Position numbers and translations under genes: made by a program
The notes under the pieces: model-generated
Seen by the model: the letters and a program-made list of their open reading frames with translations, nothing else
What the model was told of the DNA's origin: nothing
Databases searched by the model: none
Assembly: GCF_040779325.2 (NCBI RefSeq)
Contig: NZ_JBFONT020000002.1
Location: 806,001-870,000 of the forward strand
Direction: 5' to 3'
Length of the DNA: 64,000 nucleotides
DNA from: Aestuariibius violaceus
GTDB taxonomy: Bacteria; Pseudomonadota; Alphaproteobacteria; Rhodobacterales; Rhodobacteraceae
Shown here: piece by piece, positions 34,905-43,202 of the stretch
Layout: each line of letters starts with the position of its first letter
How positions within the stretch are numbered: the first letter of the stretch is position 1

Positions 34905-35290
34905 CAGAAACCGACCCCTTCCTCGTCATCCCCATCGGCAATCGGATCAGCCTTGTCCTGACCGCTGCTCGGCGACCTCGGCTTGCGCTTGCGATCGATC
35001 CGCTTGGGCAGGCTTTCCCGGTCGAGCAGCAATCCCGTGTCATCCGTGCCCGCGTCGAGGAACTCGGAGATGCGGTCGATTTCGCCAAGGACAAGGCATG
35101 CCATGGCGAGCGTGCCGATGCTCACGCCGTCATCGCCTTTCTCAAGGCGAGCCACGGTGCTTTCGGACACGCCGATCCGTTCCGCAAAGCCCTTCACGGA
35201 AATTCGCCGCTTCAGCCGCGCCGTCTTGATATTTGCGCCCAGCGCCTCCAGGGCTCGGCGCGCGCTCACAGAATTCACTTTAACCGCCAT
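34904..35290 (-). CDS. hipB: HipB-like XRE antitoxin
   Basis: The 128-aa protein has an N-terminal helix-turn-helix of XRE type (IKTARLKRRISVKGFAERIG, then VSESTVARLEKGDDGVSIGTL). It is followed by a linker and a charged C-terminal tail (KRKPRSPSSGQDKADPIADG) that is longer than in E. coli HipB. It should bind HipA and repress its own operon. A 10-bp inverted repeat overlaps its start codon. Confidence 0.88.
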   Translation of the reverse strand: MAVKVNSVSARRALEALGANIKTARLKRRISVKGFAERIGVSESTVARLEKGDDGVSIGTLAMACLVLGEIDRISEFLDAGTDDTGLLLDRESLPKRIDRKRKPRSPSSGQDKADPIADGDDEEGVGF

Positions 35291-35325
35291 ATCTGACGTC
35301 CAAACTAGATTTAACCGTCAAATAT
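35289..35325 (-). promoter_or_regulatory. Candidate HipB operator
   Basis: ATATCTGACG at 35289-35298 and CGTCAAATAT at 35316-35325 form an inverted repeat with one mismatch and a 17-bp spacer, spanning the hipB start codon and the region just upstream. Paired dyads near hip promoters are known for HipB. No footprint evidence exists in the sequence itself. Confidence 0.5.
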
Positions 35326-35867
35326 GACTGATAGAGCAAAATGAGGTGTAAAGCAACCTCATGCTATGGGGATGGCCGAAGGCCAGGCAATGTCCGAAAT
35401 ATGTAGCATGCTTCAGACAGGTCTTGCCGGGCATTGCGCAGGGGTGCGCAAAACCAGAGGTTCGATGCTGTCGACCATGGACCATGCCCCCGAATGAGGG
35501 GCAAGTGCCGAAGATCTGCAGCTGCAAATCATATTCCCAAGTCCGCGCCTAGCGCGGACATCGCAACATGATTCTGCAAGACCACGTGTGAGACCACGCA
35601 TCCGCCTCCGACCGCCTGAAAGTCTACCTCCGACCGATTGAAAGCCTGAACCTCGCCGCTCAGGGAACCGCGAGATACCAATCCTCCCACTTCACGGCCT
35701 GAAGCTGGAGGTTTTGTATCGCCGAGAAGCGCAGGTGGGCGTCGCCCTGCGGGCCGGGCTGTCGGCAGAGCGGAAGCCCCGATGGGTCTTCCCCCTTTCG
35801 GGCGTCCATCCCTGACGCGGGCGGTATGGTCCTTCGTCGATCACGCCGTGATATTGAACGGCAAAGA
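35326..35867 (+). other. Noncoding stretch between hipB and the DUF932 leader
   Basis: No convincing gene is seen in this roughly 540 bp. A 63-codon open frame at 35361-35552 has unnatural composition and no ribosome site. The stretch probably holds the promoters of hipBA (minus strand) and of the DUF932 leader transcript (plus strand). A short dyad ATCACGCCGTGAT lies at about 35840-35852. Confidence 0.5.
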
Positions 35868-35951
35868 AGAGTGAGAGGCCTGCGGCTGTCGTCGTGACGG
35901 GTTTGGAGGTCGAGAGAAAGGCTCTCGAACCGCCCGTCATGGAGAATAGCC
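35868..35951 (+). promoter_or_regulatory. Structured 5' leader of the DUF932 gene, copy A
   Basis: GACGGG at 35896-35901 pairs with CCCGTC at 35933-35938. Inside it GGT-CGAGAG pairs with CTCTCG-A-ACC around an AAAGG loop, with a bulged A. The SD GGAGAA starts 2 nt after the hairpin, 11 nt before the ATG. A conserved GAGTGAGAGG lies about 25 bp upstream. Copy B before parB has the same fold with different stem bases. It may belong to the radC RNA motif, known upstream of antirestriction genes, but I cannot confirm that here. Confidence 0.75.
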
Positions 35952-37145
35952 ATGACAGCAATCGAGATCATGAACGAGCGGCCCGAGAGCGGCGGCTACA
36001 AGGTGGATGTGTCCCGTGGTGGGCATAACGGGCGCGTGTCGTCTGAATGGTTTTCCCGGCCCGACGATGAGAAGTATCTCTCGCTCTCTGACCTCTACGC
36101 CTCGGTGAAGGGCCGCGCCGAGCGCAGCCGCACGCGGACGGTCGAGAGCGCGGCGATCCGCGTCGAGGCGCATCGCAACGATCCGGAAAACCTGGCGCTG
36201 ATCCTGCCCGACGCCGCAGCGCCGGTCGCGCCGACCCATTGGAGCTTCGGCCAGCTCGCCAGCCTTGTCGGCGCACCCGCGGCCTATCTGCGCCAGCTTC
36301 CGGCGCCGCTCGCGGGCATCAACCTGCAATACGGCCTCACCAACCACCGCGCCGAGCAGGTGAAGACAATGGAAGTCGCCGATGGCCGAACGGAACTGCG
36401 CGCCGTCACCGGCCCGGACTATGGCCGGATCTACGATCACGAACTCGTTTCCGCCGTCCAGCGCATTGCAGGCGACGGTGTCGGCGACACGCGCTGGAAA
36501 GTGCCGGGCGTGCTCGACTGGTCGACGGGCATCTACAACCCGATGGTCGATGTCACCAAGGACACGACCACACTCTACGCCTCGGATCGCGATGTCTTCC
36601 TCTTCCTGGTCGACGATTTGAACCCGATCGAGGCGGGCACGCTACCTGACGGATCGCCCGACCTCTTCTTCCGGGGATTCTATTGCTGGAACTCGGAGGT
36701 TGGCGCGAAGACGCTGGGCATTGCCAGCTTCTATCTTCGCGCCGTGTGCCAGAACCGCAATCTCTGGGGCGTCGAAGACTTTCAGGAGATCACGATCCGG
36801 CATTCCAAATACGCCGCCAACCGCTTCGCGCATGAGGCAGCACCAGCGCTGGCGAATTTTGCCGACTCCTCGCCGCAGCCCTTCGTTCAGGGCATCCGAT
36901 CCGCTCGCGAACGGATCGTCGCGCGCAGCGACAAGGACCGCATCGACTTTCTGCGCAAGCGCGGGTTCTCGAAGGCGGAGACCGGCAAGATCGTCGAGAC
37001 CGTCCTCGCCGAAGAAGGTCGCCCGCCCGAAAGCGTCTTCGATTTCGTTCAGGGCATTACCGCCGTCGCGCGGGGCAAGCCACAGCAGGACGCGCGGCTC
37101 AGCATGGAAACCCGCGCCAAGAAGCTGCTCGAACAGGCGGCCTAG
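35952..37145 (+). CDS. DUF932 family protein (antirestriction/phage-plasmid associated)
   Basis: The 397-aa protein has the DUF932 core: HWSFGQLASLVGAPAAYLRQLP, then LRAVTGPDYGRIYDHELVSAV, FLFLVDDLNPIEAG and FRGFYCWNSEVGAKTLGIASFY, and later AVCQNRNLWG. DUF932 genes are carried by many conjugative elements and phages beside ParB-like and antirestriction genes. Their activity is unproven. The ATG sits directly behind the structured leader. The C-terminal helical tail (ARGKPQQDARLSMETRAKKL) is typical. Confidence 0.92.
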   Translation: MTAIEIMNERPESGGYKVDVSRGGHNGRVSSEWFSRPDDEKYLSLSDLYASVKGRAERSRTRTVESAAIRVEAHRNDPENLALILPDAAAPVAPTHWSFGQLASLVGAPAAYLRQLPAPLAGINLQYGLTNHRAEQVKTMEVADGRTELRAVTGPDYGRIYDHELVSAVQRIAGDGVGDTRWKVPGVLDWSTGIYNPMVDVTKDTTTLYASDRDVFLFLVDDLNPIEAGTLPDGSPDLFFRGFYCWNSEVGAKTLGIASFYLRAVCQNRNLWGVEDFQEITIRHSKYAANRFAHEAAPALANFADSSPQPFVQGIRSARERIVARSDKDRIDFLRKRGFSKAETGKIVETVLAEEGRPPESVFDFVQGITAVARGKPQQDARLSMETRAKKLLEQAA

Positions 37146-37228
37146 TCGTCTGATCTCCCGATCCCGCCTCCGACCGAGAGGCGGGATACAGGCTGAACCG
37201 CCATCGGGTGCCATGGTATGGGTGGATC

Positions 37229-37900
37229 ATGGAGCACATGCCTGACATTCTGATCGTAGCACTTGCCTTGGCCGGACCGCCGCTCATCGCCGTCTACGGA
37301 ACGCGGACGTCTGCACGACCGGCGGCCCTGTCGACCAACCTATTGTGCCAGGCAATGCTCCTCGGCCTCGTAGCGCTTGTCCTGGTATTTTTCAGCTTTG
37401 GTGGCAGGTACTCCCTGAGCTTGATCGGTTTTCAGACACCAGACCTGGGGACGCTTCTCTGGGCAGCTGGCATGGCCGCCTTCTTCATCCTCGCGCTCGG
37501 TCCGTTTCTCATGCGGCTCCCGCATTGGCTTGGCCTCTCGGGCTTCGAAGCGACACTCTCCGATCTTTCGCGCCTTCCAGTCTGGTATCTGTTCATTGCA
37601 GTTCTGATCGGCGGCGCTGCCGAAGAAATCCTCTATCGAGGAGTGGCACTCGCCATCCTCACATCTTTGCTTGGCGATGCTTATGTGGCGGCTGCCGTCA
37701 TCGTTCTCGCTTTCGGGCTGGCGCATCTTCCGTTGTGGGGGCCTGGCCCTGCGCTGACGACGGTGATCTCCGGCGCTGCCCTGACCGTCTTCTTCCTCTG
37801 GCATGGCGATCTCTTCGCCAACATCATTGCCCATGTTGCAACCGACTTCGTGGGGATCGTCCTCGGGCCGCTCCGGGAGGCGTTGCGAAGACGAGAGTGA
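37229..37900 (+). CDS. CPBP-family intramembrane glutamic protease
   Basis: The protein has six to eight transmembrane helices and the three CPBP motifs: EEILYRG with the catalytic Glu pair, FGLAHLPLWG with a histidine, and NIIAHVATDFVG with the last histidine. The family cleaves CAAX-type or other membrane substrates; bacterial members can also confer bacteriocin immunity. ATG 37229 after GGTGG is favoured over a GTG at 37208. Its stop codon lies inside the conserved 5' segment of the parB leader. Confidence 0.88.
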   Translation: MEHMPDILIVALALAGPPLIAVYGTRTSARPAALSTNLLCQAMLLGLVALVLVFFSFGGRYSLSLIGFQTPDLGTLLWAAGMAAFFILALGPFLMRLPHWLGLSGFEATLSDLSRLPVWYLFIAVLIGGAAEEILYRGVALAILTSLLGDAYVAAAVIVLAFGLAHLPLWGPGPALTTVISGAALTVFFLWHGDLFANIIAHVATDFVGIVLGPLREALRRRE

Positions 37901-37975
37901 GAGGGAGGCGGAATTTTTCGTGACGGGTTTGGAGGTCAGAGAGAGTCTCTTGACCGCCCGTCGCGGAGAAATCCC
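37894..37975 (+). promoter_or_regulatory. Structured 5' leader of the parB-like gene, copy B
   Basis: GACGGG at 37922-37927 pairs with CCCGTC at 37957-37962. The inner helix GGTCA-GAGA pairs with TCTC-T-TGACC around a GAG loop. Compared with copy A, the outer helix is identical while inner-helix bases change in pairs: G-C to A-T and A-T to G-C at five consecutive positions. GGAGAA follows the hairpin, and the ATG begins 13 bp after the last paired base. GAGTGAGAGGG upstream is shared with copy A and overlaps the preceding gene's stop. Confidence 0.75.
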
Positions 37976-40024
37976 ATGACTAGTCCCAAGAAAATCACCC
38001 TCAGCGCCTCGCGCGACATCCCCTTCAACAAGCTGGTGCTCAGCCAGTCCAACGTTCGCAAGGTCAAGGCCGGCGTCTCGATCGAAGAGCTCGCCGAGGA
38101 CATCGCCCGGCGTACGCTCCTGTCGTCGATTACGGTGCGCCCGGTCCTCGACGACGAAGGCGCGGAAACCGGCATATTCGAGATCCCGGCCGGCGGTCGT
38201 CGCTACCGCGCGCTCGAACTGCTCGTGAAGCAGCGTCGGCTCAACAAGACCGCGCCGGTGCCCTGTATCGTGCGCACTGACGGGCTCGCCGAAGAGGACA
38301 GCCTCGCGGAGAACATCCAGCGCGCACCACTCCATCCGCTCGACCAGTTTCGCGCCTTCCAGGCGATGTGCGAGAAAGGCAAATCCGAGGAAGAGATCGC
38401 CGCAGCCTTCTTCGTCTCAGCCAGCGTCGTCAAGCAGCGCCTCAAGCTGGCCGCCGTCTCGGCGACACTGCTGGACGCCTATGCCGAGGAGGAGATGACG
38501 CTCGACCAGCTCATGGCCTTCACGGTCAATCCCGATCACGAACGCCAGGAACAGGTCTGGGAGGCGCTGAAGCAGCACTACTCGAAACAGCCTTACGAAA
38601 TCCGCCGCATGCTGACCGAAGGCGCCGTGCGCGCTTCCGACCGGCGGGCGCAATTCGTGGGTCTCGACAACTACGTCGAGGCGGACGGCGAAGTGCTGCG
38701 CGACTTGTTCCAGACCGACGACGGCGGCTGGCTGCAGGACGCAGCGCTCTTGGAGACCATGGTCACCGAGAAGCTGAACGAGGAGGCCGAAGCGATCCGC
38801 GCCGAAGGCTGGAAGTGGATCGAGCTGTGCACCGACTTCCCTTATGGCCACACCTACGACCTGCGGCACATTCGCGGCGAGGCCGAGCCGATGAGCGAGG
38901 AGGAAGAGCAAACCTACACCGCGCTCAAGGCCGAGTATGAGAAGCTCGAAGACGACTATGCCAAGGTGGACGAACTCCCCGAGGAGATCGACGAACGGCT
39001 CGGCAAGATCGAAACGGCGATGGAAGCGCTGCAGGATCGGCCCATCCGGTTCGAAGCTGGGGACTATGCGATCGCGGGCGCGTTCGTCAGCATCGACAGT
39101 TCCGGCGGTCTGCGCGTCGAACGCGGCTATGTTCGGCCCGAGGATGAGCCGGTGGTGGAGACCGACGTCGACCCCGAGAACGACGGCGCTGATCCGATGA
39201 GTCATGACGAGGCCGTCGACGGCACTGGCCAGGCCACCGATCTGGAAAAAGATGAGGATGATGACGGCACCAAGCCGCTGTCGGACCGCCTCGTCTGCGA
39301 CTTGACCGTCCATCGCACAATGGCATTGCGCAATGCGCTGGCGAGTGATCCCGAACTCGCCCGGCTCGCCTGTCTCCACGCGATGGTCCTGTCGCTCTTC
39401 TATCATTACGGCCAGGACAGCTGCGTCGAGATCACGCCCAAGAGCACACAGTTTGGCGCGCAGGCGGAAGGTCTCGCGGACATGCCCTATGTGCAGTCGA
39501 TCGATCTGGGCATCGAGACCTGGGCGGGCAATCTGCCGAAGGAGCCGGAAGACCTCTGGGAGGTGTTGGCTGAATGGGACAGCGACAGCCGCGACGCGCT
39601 CTTCGCCCATTGCGTGGCAATGACGGTCAACGCGGTGCAGGAGCCGCATTACCGGAAACCGCGCCAGATCGCCCATGCGGACGTGCTGGCGGGCACGCTC
39701 GGTCTCGACATGGCCAAAGCGGGCTGGACGCCGACGGCGGACAGCTATCTTGGCCGCGTGACCAAGGCGCAGATCCTCGCCGCCGTGCGTGAGGCAAAGG
39801 GCGACAAGGACGCCGACCGGATCGCCGGGTTCAAGAAGCCCGACATGGTCGAGGCTGCCGAAGAACTGCTGGCCGGGAGCGACTGGCTGCCCGAGCCGCT
39901 GCGCACACCGCCGCTGGTCGAACAGCCCGATGAGCCGGAGTTCGAGATCGTCGATGATGGCGACATTGCGCCGGATGCAGAACCGGCGGACGACAAGGCA
40001 GTCGCCCTCGAAGCTGCAGAGTAG
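37976..40024 (+). CDS. parB: ParB/Spo0J-like nuclease-fold domain protein
   Basis: The 682-aa protein has a ParB N-terminal domain: PFNKLVLSQSNVRKVKAG, IPAGGRRYRALELLV and DSLAENIQRAPLHPLDQFRAF, which carry the GGRR and ENIQR motifs. A KorB-like helix-turn-helix follows (EEEIAAAFFVSASVVKQRLK). The rest, about residues 240-682, is a long, acidic region not found in chromosomal ParB but usual in ICE-borne members. No parA is next to it, so classic partition is uncertain; a CTP-dependent or antirestriction role is possible. Confidence 0.9.
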   Translation: MTSPKKITLSASRDIPFNKLVLSQSNVRKVKAGVSIEELAEDIARRTLLSSITVRPVLDDEGAETGIFEIPAGGRRYRALELLVKQRRLNKTAPVPCIVRTDGLAEEDSLAENIQRAPLHPLDQFRAFQAMCEKGKSEEEIAAAFFVSASVVKQRLKLAAVSATLLDAYAEEEMTLDQLMAFTVNPDHERQEQVWEALKQHYSKQPYEIRRMLTEGAVRASDRRAQFVGLDNYVEADGEVLRDLFQTDDGGWLQDAALLETMVTEKLNEEAEAIRAEGWKWIELCTDFPYGHTYDLRHIRGEAEPMSEEEEQTYTALKAEYEKLEDDYAKVDELPEEIDERLGKIETAMEALQDRPIRFEAGDYAIAGAFVSIDSSGGLRVERGYVRPEDEPVVETDVDPENDGADPMSHDEAVDGTGQATDLEKDEDDDGTKPLSDRLVCDLTVHRTMALRNALASDPELARLACLHAMVLSLFYHYGQDSCVEITPKSTQFGAQAEGLADMPYVQSIDLGIETWAGNLPKEPEDLWEVLAEWDSDSRDALFAHCVAMTVNAVQEPHYRKPRQIAHADVLAGTLGLDMAKAGWTPTADSYLGRVTKAQILAAVREAKGDKDADRIAGFKKPDMVEAAEELLAGSDWLPEPLRTPPLVEQPDEPEFEIVDDGDIAPDAEPADDKAVALEAAE

Positions 40025-40181
40025 TCGCATAGCGACAGGTGTCCGGCGGCCCTCGGTCGATGGTGGATTTCAGCCGATTGGGCGATGATCTGACTGTCGC
40101 CGGGGCCGCCTTCGCCCGACCTTCTCGGAAACCAGCGATCACAAACCGAGGGATGTCTTCCCCCCAAACTCCCTCGACCTG

Positions 40182-40211
40182 GGGCCTGTCGGACGCGGCA
40201 GGCCCTTTTTT
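40182..40211 (+). terminator. Intrinsic terminator in the leader of the primase-like gene
   Basis: GGGCCTG at 40182-40188 pairs with CAGGCCC at 40199-40205 and is followed by six T, ending 23 bp before the next ATG. Just upstream, CGAGGGA and TCCCTCG (about 40147-40175) form a second hairpin. A full terminator placed this close to a start codon either ends the parB transcript or acts as an attenuator for the downstream gene. Confidence 0.8.
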
Positions 40212-40233
40212 GTCGCAAGCACTGGAGGCGTCC

Positions 40234-41280
40234 ATGGACAGTCCGGCATCATCCCTGGCGCAGAAGCTCAGCCGCGAGGCGGAAAGTGTCTGCCGTCACT
40301 ATCTCCCGAACGGCAGGAAGAATGGTCGCTATTGGCTGGTCGGTGACGTCCAGAACACGCCGGGGCGCAGTCTCTATGTCCGGCTCACCGGACCTTCATC
40401 CGGCCCCGGCGCCGCAGGAAAATGGACCGATGCCGCCACAGGCGAGCACGGCGATCTGCTGGACCTCATTGCCGCCAACCTCAATCTCTCGACCCTTCGA
40501 GATACGCTCGACGAAGCGCGACGGTTTCTCAGCCTGCCGAGACCTGATCCTCCTCGGCACGAGACACTGCCGCCCGTACCGACGGGCTCACCAGAGGCGG
40601 CACGACGGCTCTGGGCTATCTCTTCACCGATCACAAACACATTGGCCGAGCGATATCTTAATCAACGCGGCATCGCAGACTTGCAGGGACTACCAATGCT
40701 CCGGTTCCATCCCCGGTGCTACTATCAATTGCCTGCCACTGCAGAACAGCTTGGGCGTCAGATGTGGCCAGCGCTCATTGCCAAGATCACCGACACGGAC
40801 GGAACGCTTACCGGGTTGCACCGGACCTGGCTCGATCCTGACACGGCCACGAAAGCTCCGCTCGATCCGAACCGCAAGGCGATGGGCAATCTACTCGGAA
40901 ACGCCGTGCATATGGGTCCACCCTGCGGCGTGATCGCCGCTGGAGAAGGTCTCGAGACCATGCTGTCGCTGCGGCAGGTTTTGCCGAGAATGTCAGTCGC
41001 AGCGGCGCTCTCCGGCAATCATCTTGCGGCCTACCAGCCCGCAGCTTGGGTGCAGCGCCTGTACATCGCCGTCGACGCCGACAAGGCAGGTCGCATTGCC
41101 GCGAACAGGCTGCGCGACAGGGCGTCCGAAGCGGGTATCGAGACGATCATGCTGCGGCCCGCACTGGGCGATTTCAACGACGATCTCCGCGCACTCGGCA
41201 TCGACCGGCTGCGCAATAATCTCAGCGCGCAACTGGAGAGCAGCGACACTCCAGAGCGAGTGCCTGAGCGCACCGGCTGA
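40234..41280 (+). CDS. Toprim-domain primase/helicase-like protein
   Basis: From ATG 40234, behind CTGGAGG, the product is 348 aa. The N-terminal third resembles the zinc-less CHC2-like primase region of mobile elements (VCRHYLPNGRKNGRYWLVGD, GKWTDAATGEHGDLLDLI). The Toprim domain shows the motifs AAGEGLETMLSLRQ with the catalytic Glu and LYIAVDADKAGR with the DxD. Such proteins accompany ICE replication or conjugation. Longer in-frame starts would cross the terminator and are rejected. Confidence 0.88.
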   Translation: MDSPASSLAQKLSREAESVCRHYLPNGRKNGRYWLVGDVQNTPGRSLYVRLTGPSSGPGAAGKWTDAATGEHGDLLDLIAANLNLSTLRDTLDEARRFLSLPRPDPPRHETLPPVPTGSPEAARRLWAISSPITNTLAERYLNQRGIADLQGLPMLRFHPRCYYQLPATAEQLGRQMWPALIAKITDTDGTLTGLHRTWLDPDTATKAPLDPNRKAMGNLLGNAVHMGPPCGVIAAGEGLETMLSLRQVLPRMSVAAALSGNHLAAYQPAAWVQRLYIAVDADKAGRIAANRLRDRASEAGIETIMLRPALGDFNDDLRALGIDRLRNNLSAQLESSDTPERVPERTG

Positions 41281-41590
41281 TCTCAACGGGAACAAGCCGT
41301 TCGAGCCAAAGGAGCATCGCTCGCCTTGCAGCAAGAGCCGCGCCCACGGCCTTCCGAGAGGGACGAGACGGAGCGCAGACCGCCCGGTCCGGCAATGGCT
41401 GCGGCGCCCCCGTTTTCCGCCGCCGGACAAGCCCGGCTTTGCATCGCGAGTCAAAACGGCGCCGCCTTCGCCATCCTCCGCTGACGCTCCGGTCCCGCGA
41501 ACGCGGGATGCAGGCCCGATCGGCCTCCGCTTGCCCGTCGCCCATGAAGGCCGCGCGAGGCGCGATCAGACAGCGAAGGAGACCAACCCC
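41281..41590 (+). other. Noncoding GC-rich gap before DUF2493
   Basis: No gene is supported in these 310 bp. The frame of the downstream gene stays open through it, but the composition is unlike protein. The only clear structure is a short dyad, CCCGCG-AA-CGCGGG, near 41494-41507. It probably holds the promoter of the DUF2493 gene, whose GAAGGAG ribosome site lies at about 41575-41581. Confidence 0.5.
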
Positions 41591-42517
41591 ATGACCTTGC
41601 ACGAACCGCAAGCCCGCTCGACAACCGCCCTGGTGCTCGACGAACTTCAGCTCTTCGGACATCGGCCCTTCTCGGACGAACCCGATCCCAGACCATTGCC
41701 TGAACCGGACACCGTCCAAGCCGCCATGACGGACATCTTCGACGCCTTCGTGGTCGCCCTCGGAGACACTCGGCTGGAACCCGATCTTGAAGACCTGCTC
41801 TGGTCTACGACCAACGTCTTCCACCGCATGGCCACTCGGATCGACCGGAAGCTTGACGACAATGAGCAAGCCCAGAAGCGCGGCCAAAGCAGCCAGGATG
41901 GGTCCGAAGTTCGGTCGGTTGAGCTGGAGCAATTGGTCGCCGAAGGGCTCACACTCACCGAACAACGCAACGCCTACGAGAGCATGCGCGATCTCGCTGC
42001 CGAGCACTTCGAGGCCCATCTCGGGCAGACCTGGCACCCACACTCGGGCTCGCAGGTCAACCGCAAGCATATGACTGCCGCTCTGATCGACAGCCGCGAC
42101 TACCTGGATGCCAAGCGGAAGGCAGATCTTGAACCGCTGATGCCAACCGGCACCAAGATCGCCTTCACCGGCGGGCAGGACGTCACCGACACAACGGCTA
42201 TCTGGGCTGCGCTCGACCGGGTCCGTGCCAAGCACGAGGACATGGTGCTCCTCCACGGCGGTTCGCCCAAGGGCGCGGAACGCATTGCCGCTTGCTGGGC
42301 CGACAATCGCAAGTGTCAGCAGATCGTCTTCAAGCCGAATTGGACCCGCCACGGCAAGGCCGCGCCGTTCAAACGAAATGACCAGCTCCTTGAGACCTTG
42401 CCCATCGGGCTTATCGTCTTCCCGGGCTCAGGCATCTCCGACAATCTCGCTGACAAGGCCAAGGCGCTCGGCATTCCGCTCTACGATTTCCGGCACAAGA
42501 AAGGCGGGTCGTCATGA
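41591..42517 (+). CDS. DUF2493 (YspA/SLOG-like) domain protein
   Basis: The 308-aa protein begins MTLHEPQARSTTALVLDELQ. Its N-terminal half is helical (FDAFVVALGDTRLEPDLEDL). The C-terminal DUF2493 domain (about 200-305) shows GTKIAFTGGQDVTDTTAIWAAL, MVLLHGGSPKGAERIAACWA and LIVFPGSGISDNLADKAKA, a Rossmann-like SLOG fold with a glycine-rich nucleotide site. It is a standard neighbour of DUF736 and Toprim genes in these elements. The ligand is unknown. Confidence 0.9.
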   Translation: MTLHEPQARSTTALVLDELQLFGHRPFSDEPDPRPLPEPDTVQAAMTDIFDAFVVALGDTRLEPDLEDLLWSTTNVFHRMATRIDRKLDDNEQAQKRGQSSQDGSEVRSVELEQLVAEGLTLTEQRNAYESMRDLAAEHFEAHLGQTWHPHSGSQVNRKHMTAALIDSRDYLDAKRKADLEPLMPTGTKIAFTGGQDVTDTTAIWAALDRVRAKHEDMVLLHGGSPKGAERIAACWADNRKCQQIVFKPNWTRHGKAAPFKRNDQLLETLPIGLIVFPGSGISDNLADKAKALGIPLYDFRHKKGGSS

Positions 42518-42641
42518 CCCGTGATGCGCATGTCGCATCGCGTTGTGCGGACCAGGAATATTCCGAGAACAGCGCAATTGTGCTAAGCTCTGCCAGCGCC
42601 ATGGCGGTGGTGGCGGCGCAATCCATGAGAGGAGACCGCCC

Positions 42642-43112
42642 ATGATTCTGTCCGCACTTCTGAGCATCATTGGACTGGGCGTCCTCGTCTACGTCCTGTT
42701 CAGTCTTGCCGTTTACGCGCTGCCTTTCTTCGTCGCCATGACCGTCGGCCTGTATTTCTATGGCACCGAAACCGGTCTCATCGTGGCGATCCTTGTGGGC
42801 TTGTTCGCGGGCGTCTTCACGCTCCTGATCGGACAAGTCGTTTTCGCCAAAGTGCAGTCCGTTCCGATCCGTCTCGCCATTGGCGCGCTTTATGCCGCGC
42901 CGGCCAGCGTTGCAGGATTCTCCGCGATCAGAGGTCTCTCCGAGATCGGCGGGGCGAGCGAAAGCTGGACGCTCGTCTTTGCAATCATCGGCGGTGTCAT
43001 CGTCGCTGGTACCGCCTGGGTGCGGATCGCAAGCCTCGCCGGTCCCCCGGGAGCGGATGATGTATTGCACCCAAAAGCACATCAGTCCGCACCATTCGCG
43101 AATGACCGGTGA
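42642..43112 (+). CDS. Small membrane protein of unknown function
   Basis: The 156-aa protein has four to five transmembrane segments (about 5-45, 48-72, 80-100 and 115-135). GAGAGGAG precedes the ATG at 42642. I have seen similar proteins beside DUF2493 in alphaproteobacterial ICEs, but no function is assigned. The C-terminal tail (ADDVLHPKAHQSAPFANDR) is hydrophilic. Confidence 0.75.
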   Translation: MILSALLSIIGLGVLVYVLFSLAVYALPFFVAMTVGLYFYGTETGLIVAILVGLFAGVFTLLIGQVVFAKVQSVPIRLAIGALYAAPASVAGFSAIRGLSEIGGASESWTLVFAIIGGVIVAGTAWVRIASLAGPPGADDVLHPKAHQSAPFANDR

Positions 43113-43202
43113 GCGGGACGATACGGACATTGGACCGGGCAGCGATAACGACCACTTCAGAAAAATCGACGAACCTGCAGGTACAGGTCGTACGACCTGA
43201 CC

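Noticed and set aside
35361..35552. A 63-codon frame in the hipB-DUF932 gap
   Set aside because: It has no ribosome site, Cys/Pro-rich random composition and no homology that I recognise.
38417..40030. A 537-codon frame antisense to the parB-like gene
   Set aside because: It covers a clear ParB gene on the other strand, and its translation shows no family motif.
41024..41590. A 189-residue N-terminal extension of DUF2493
   Set aside because: It overlaps the Toprim gene in another frame. ATG 41591 has a clear GAAGGAG.
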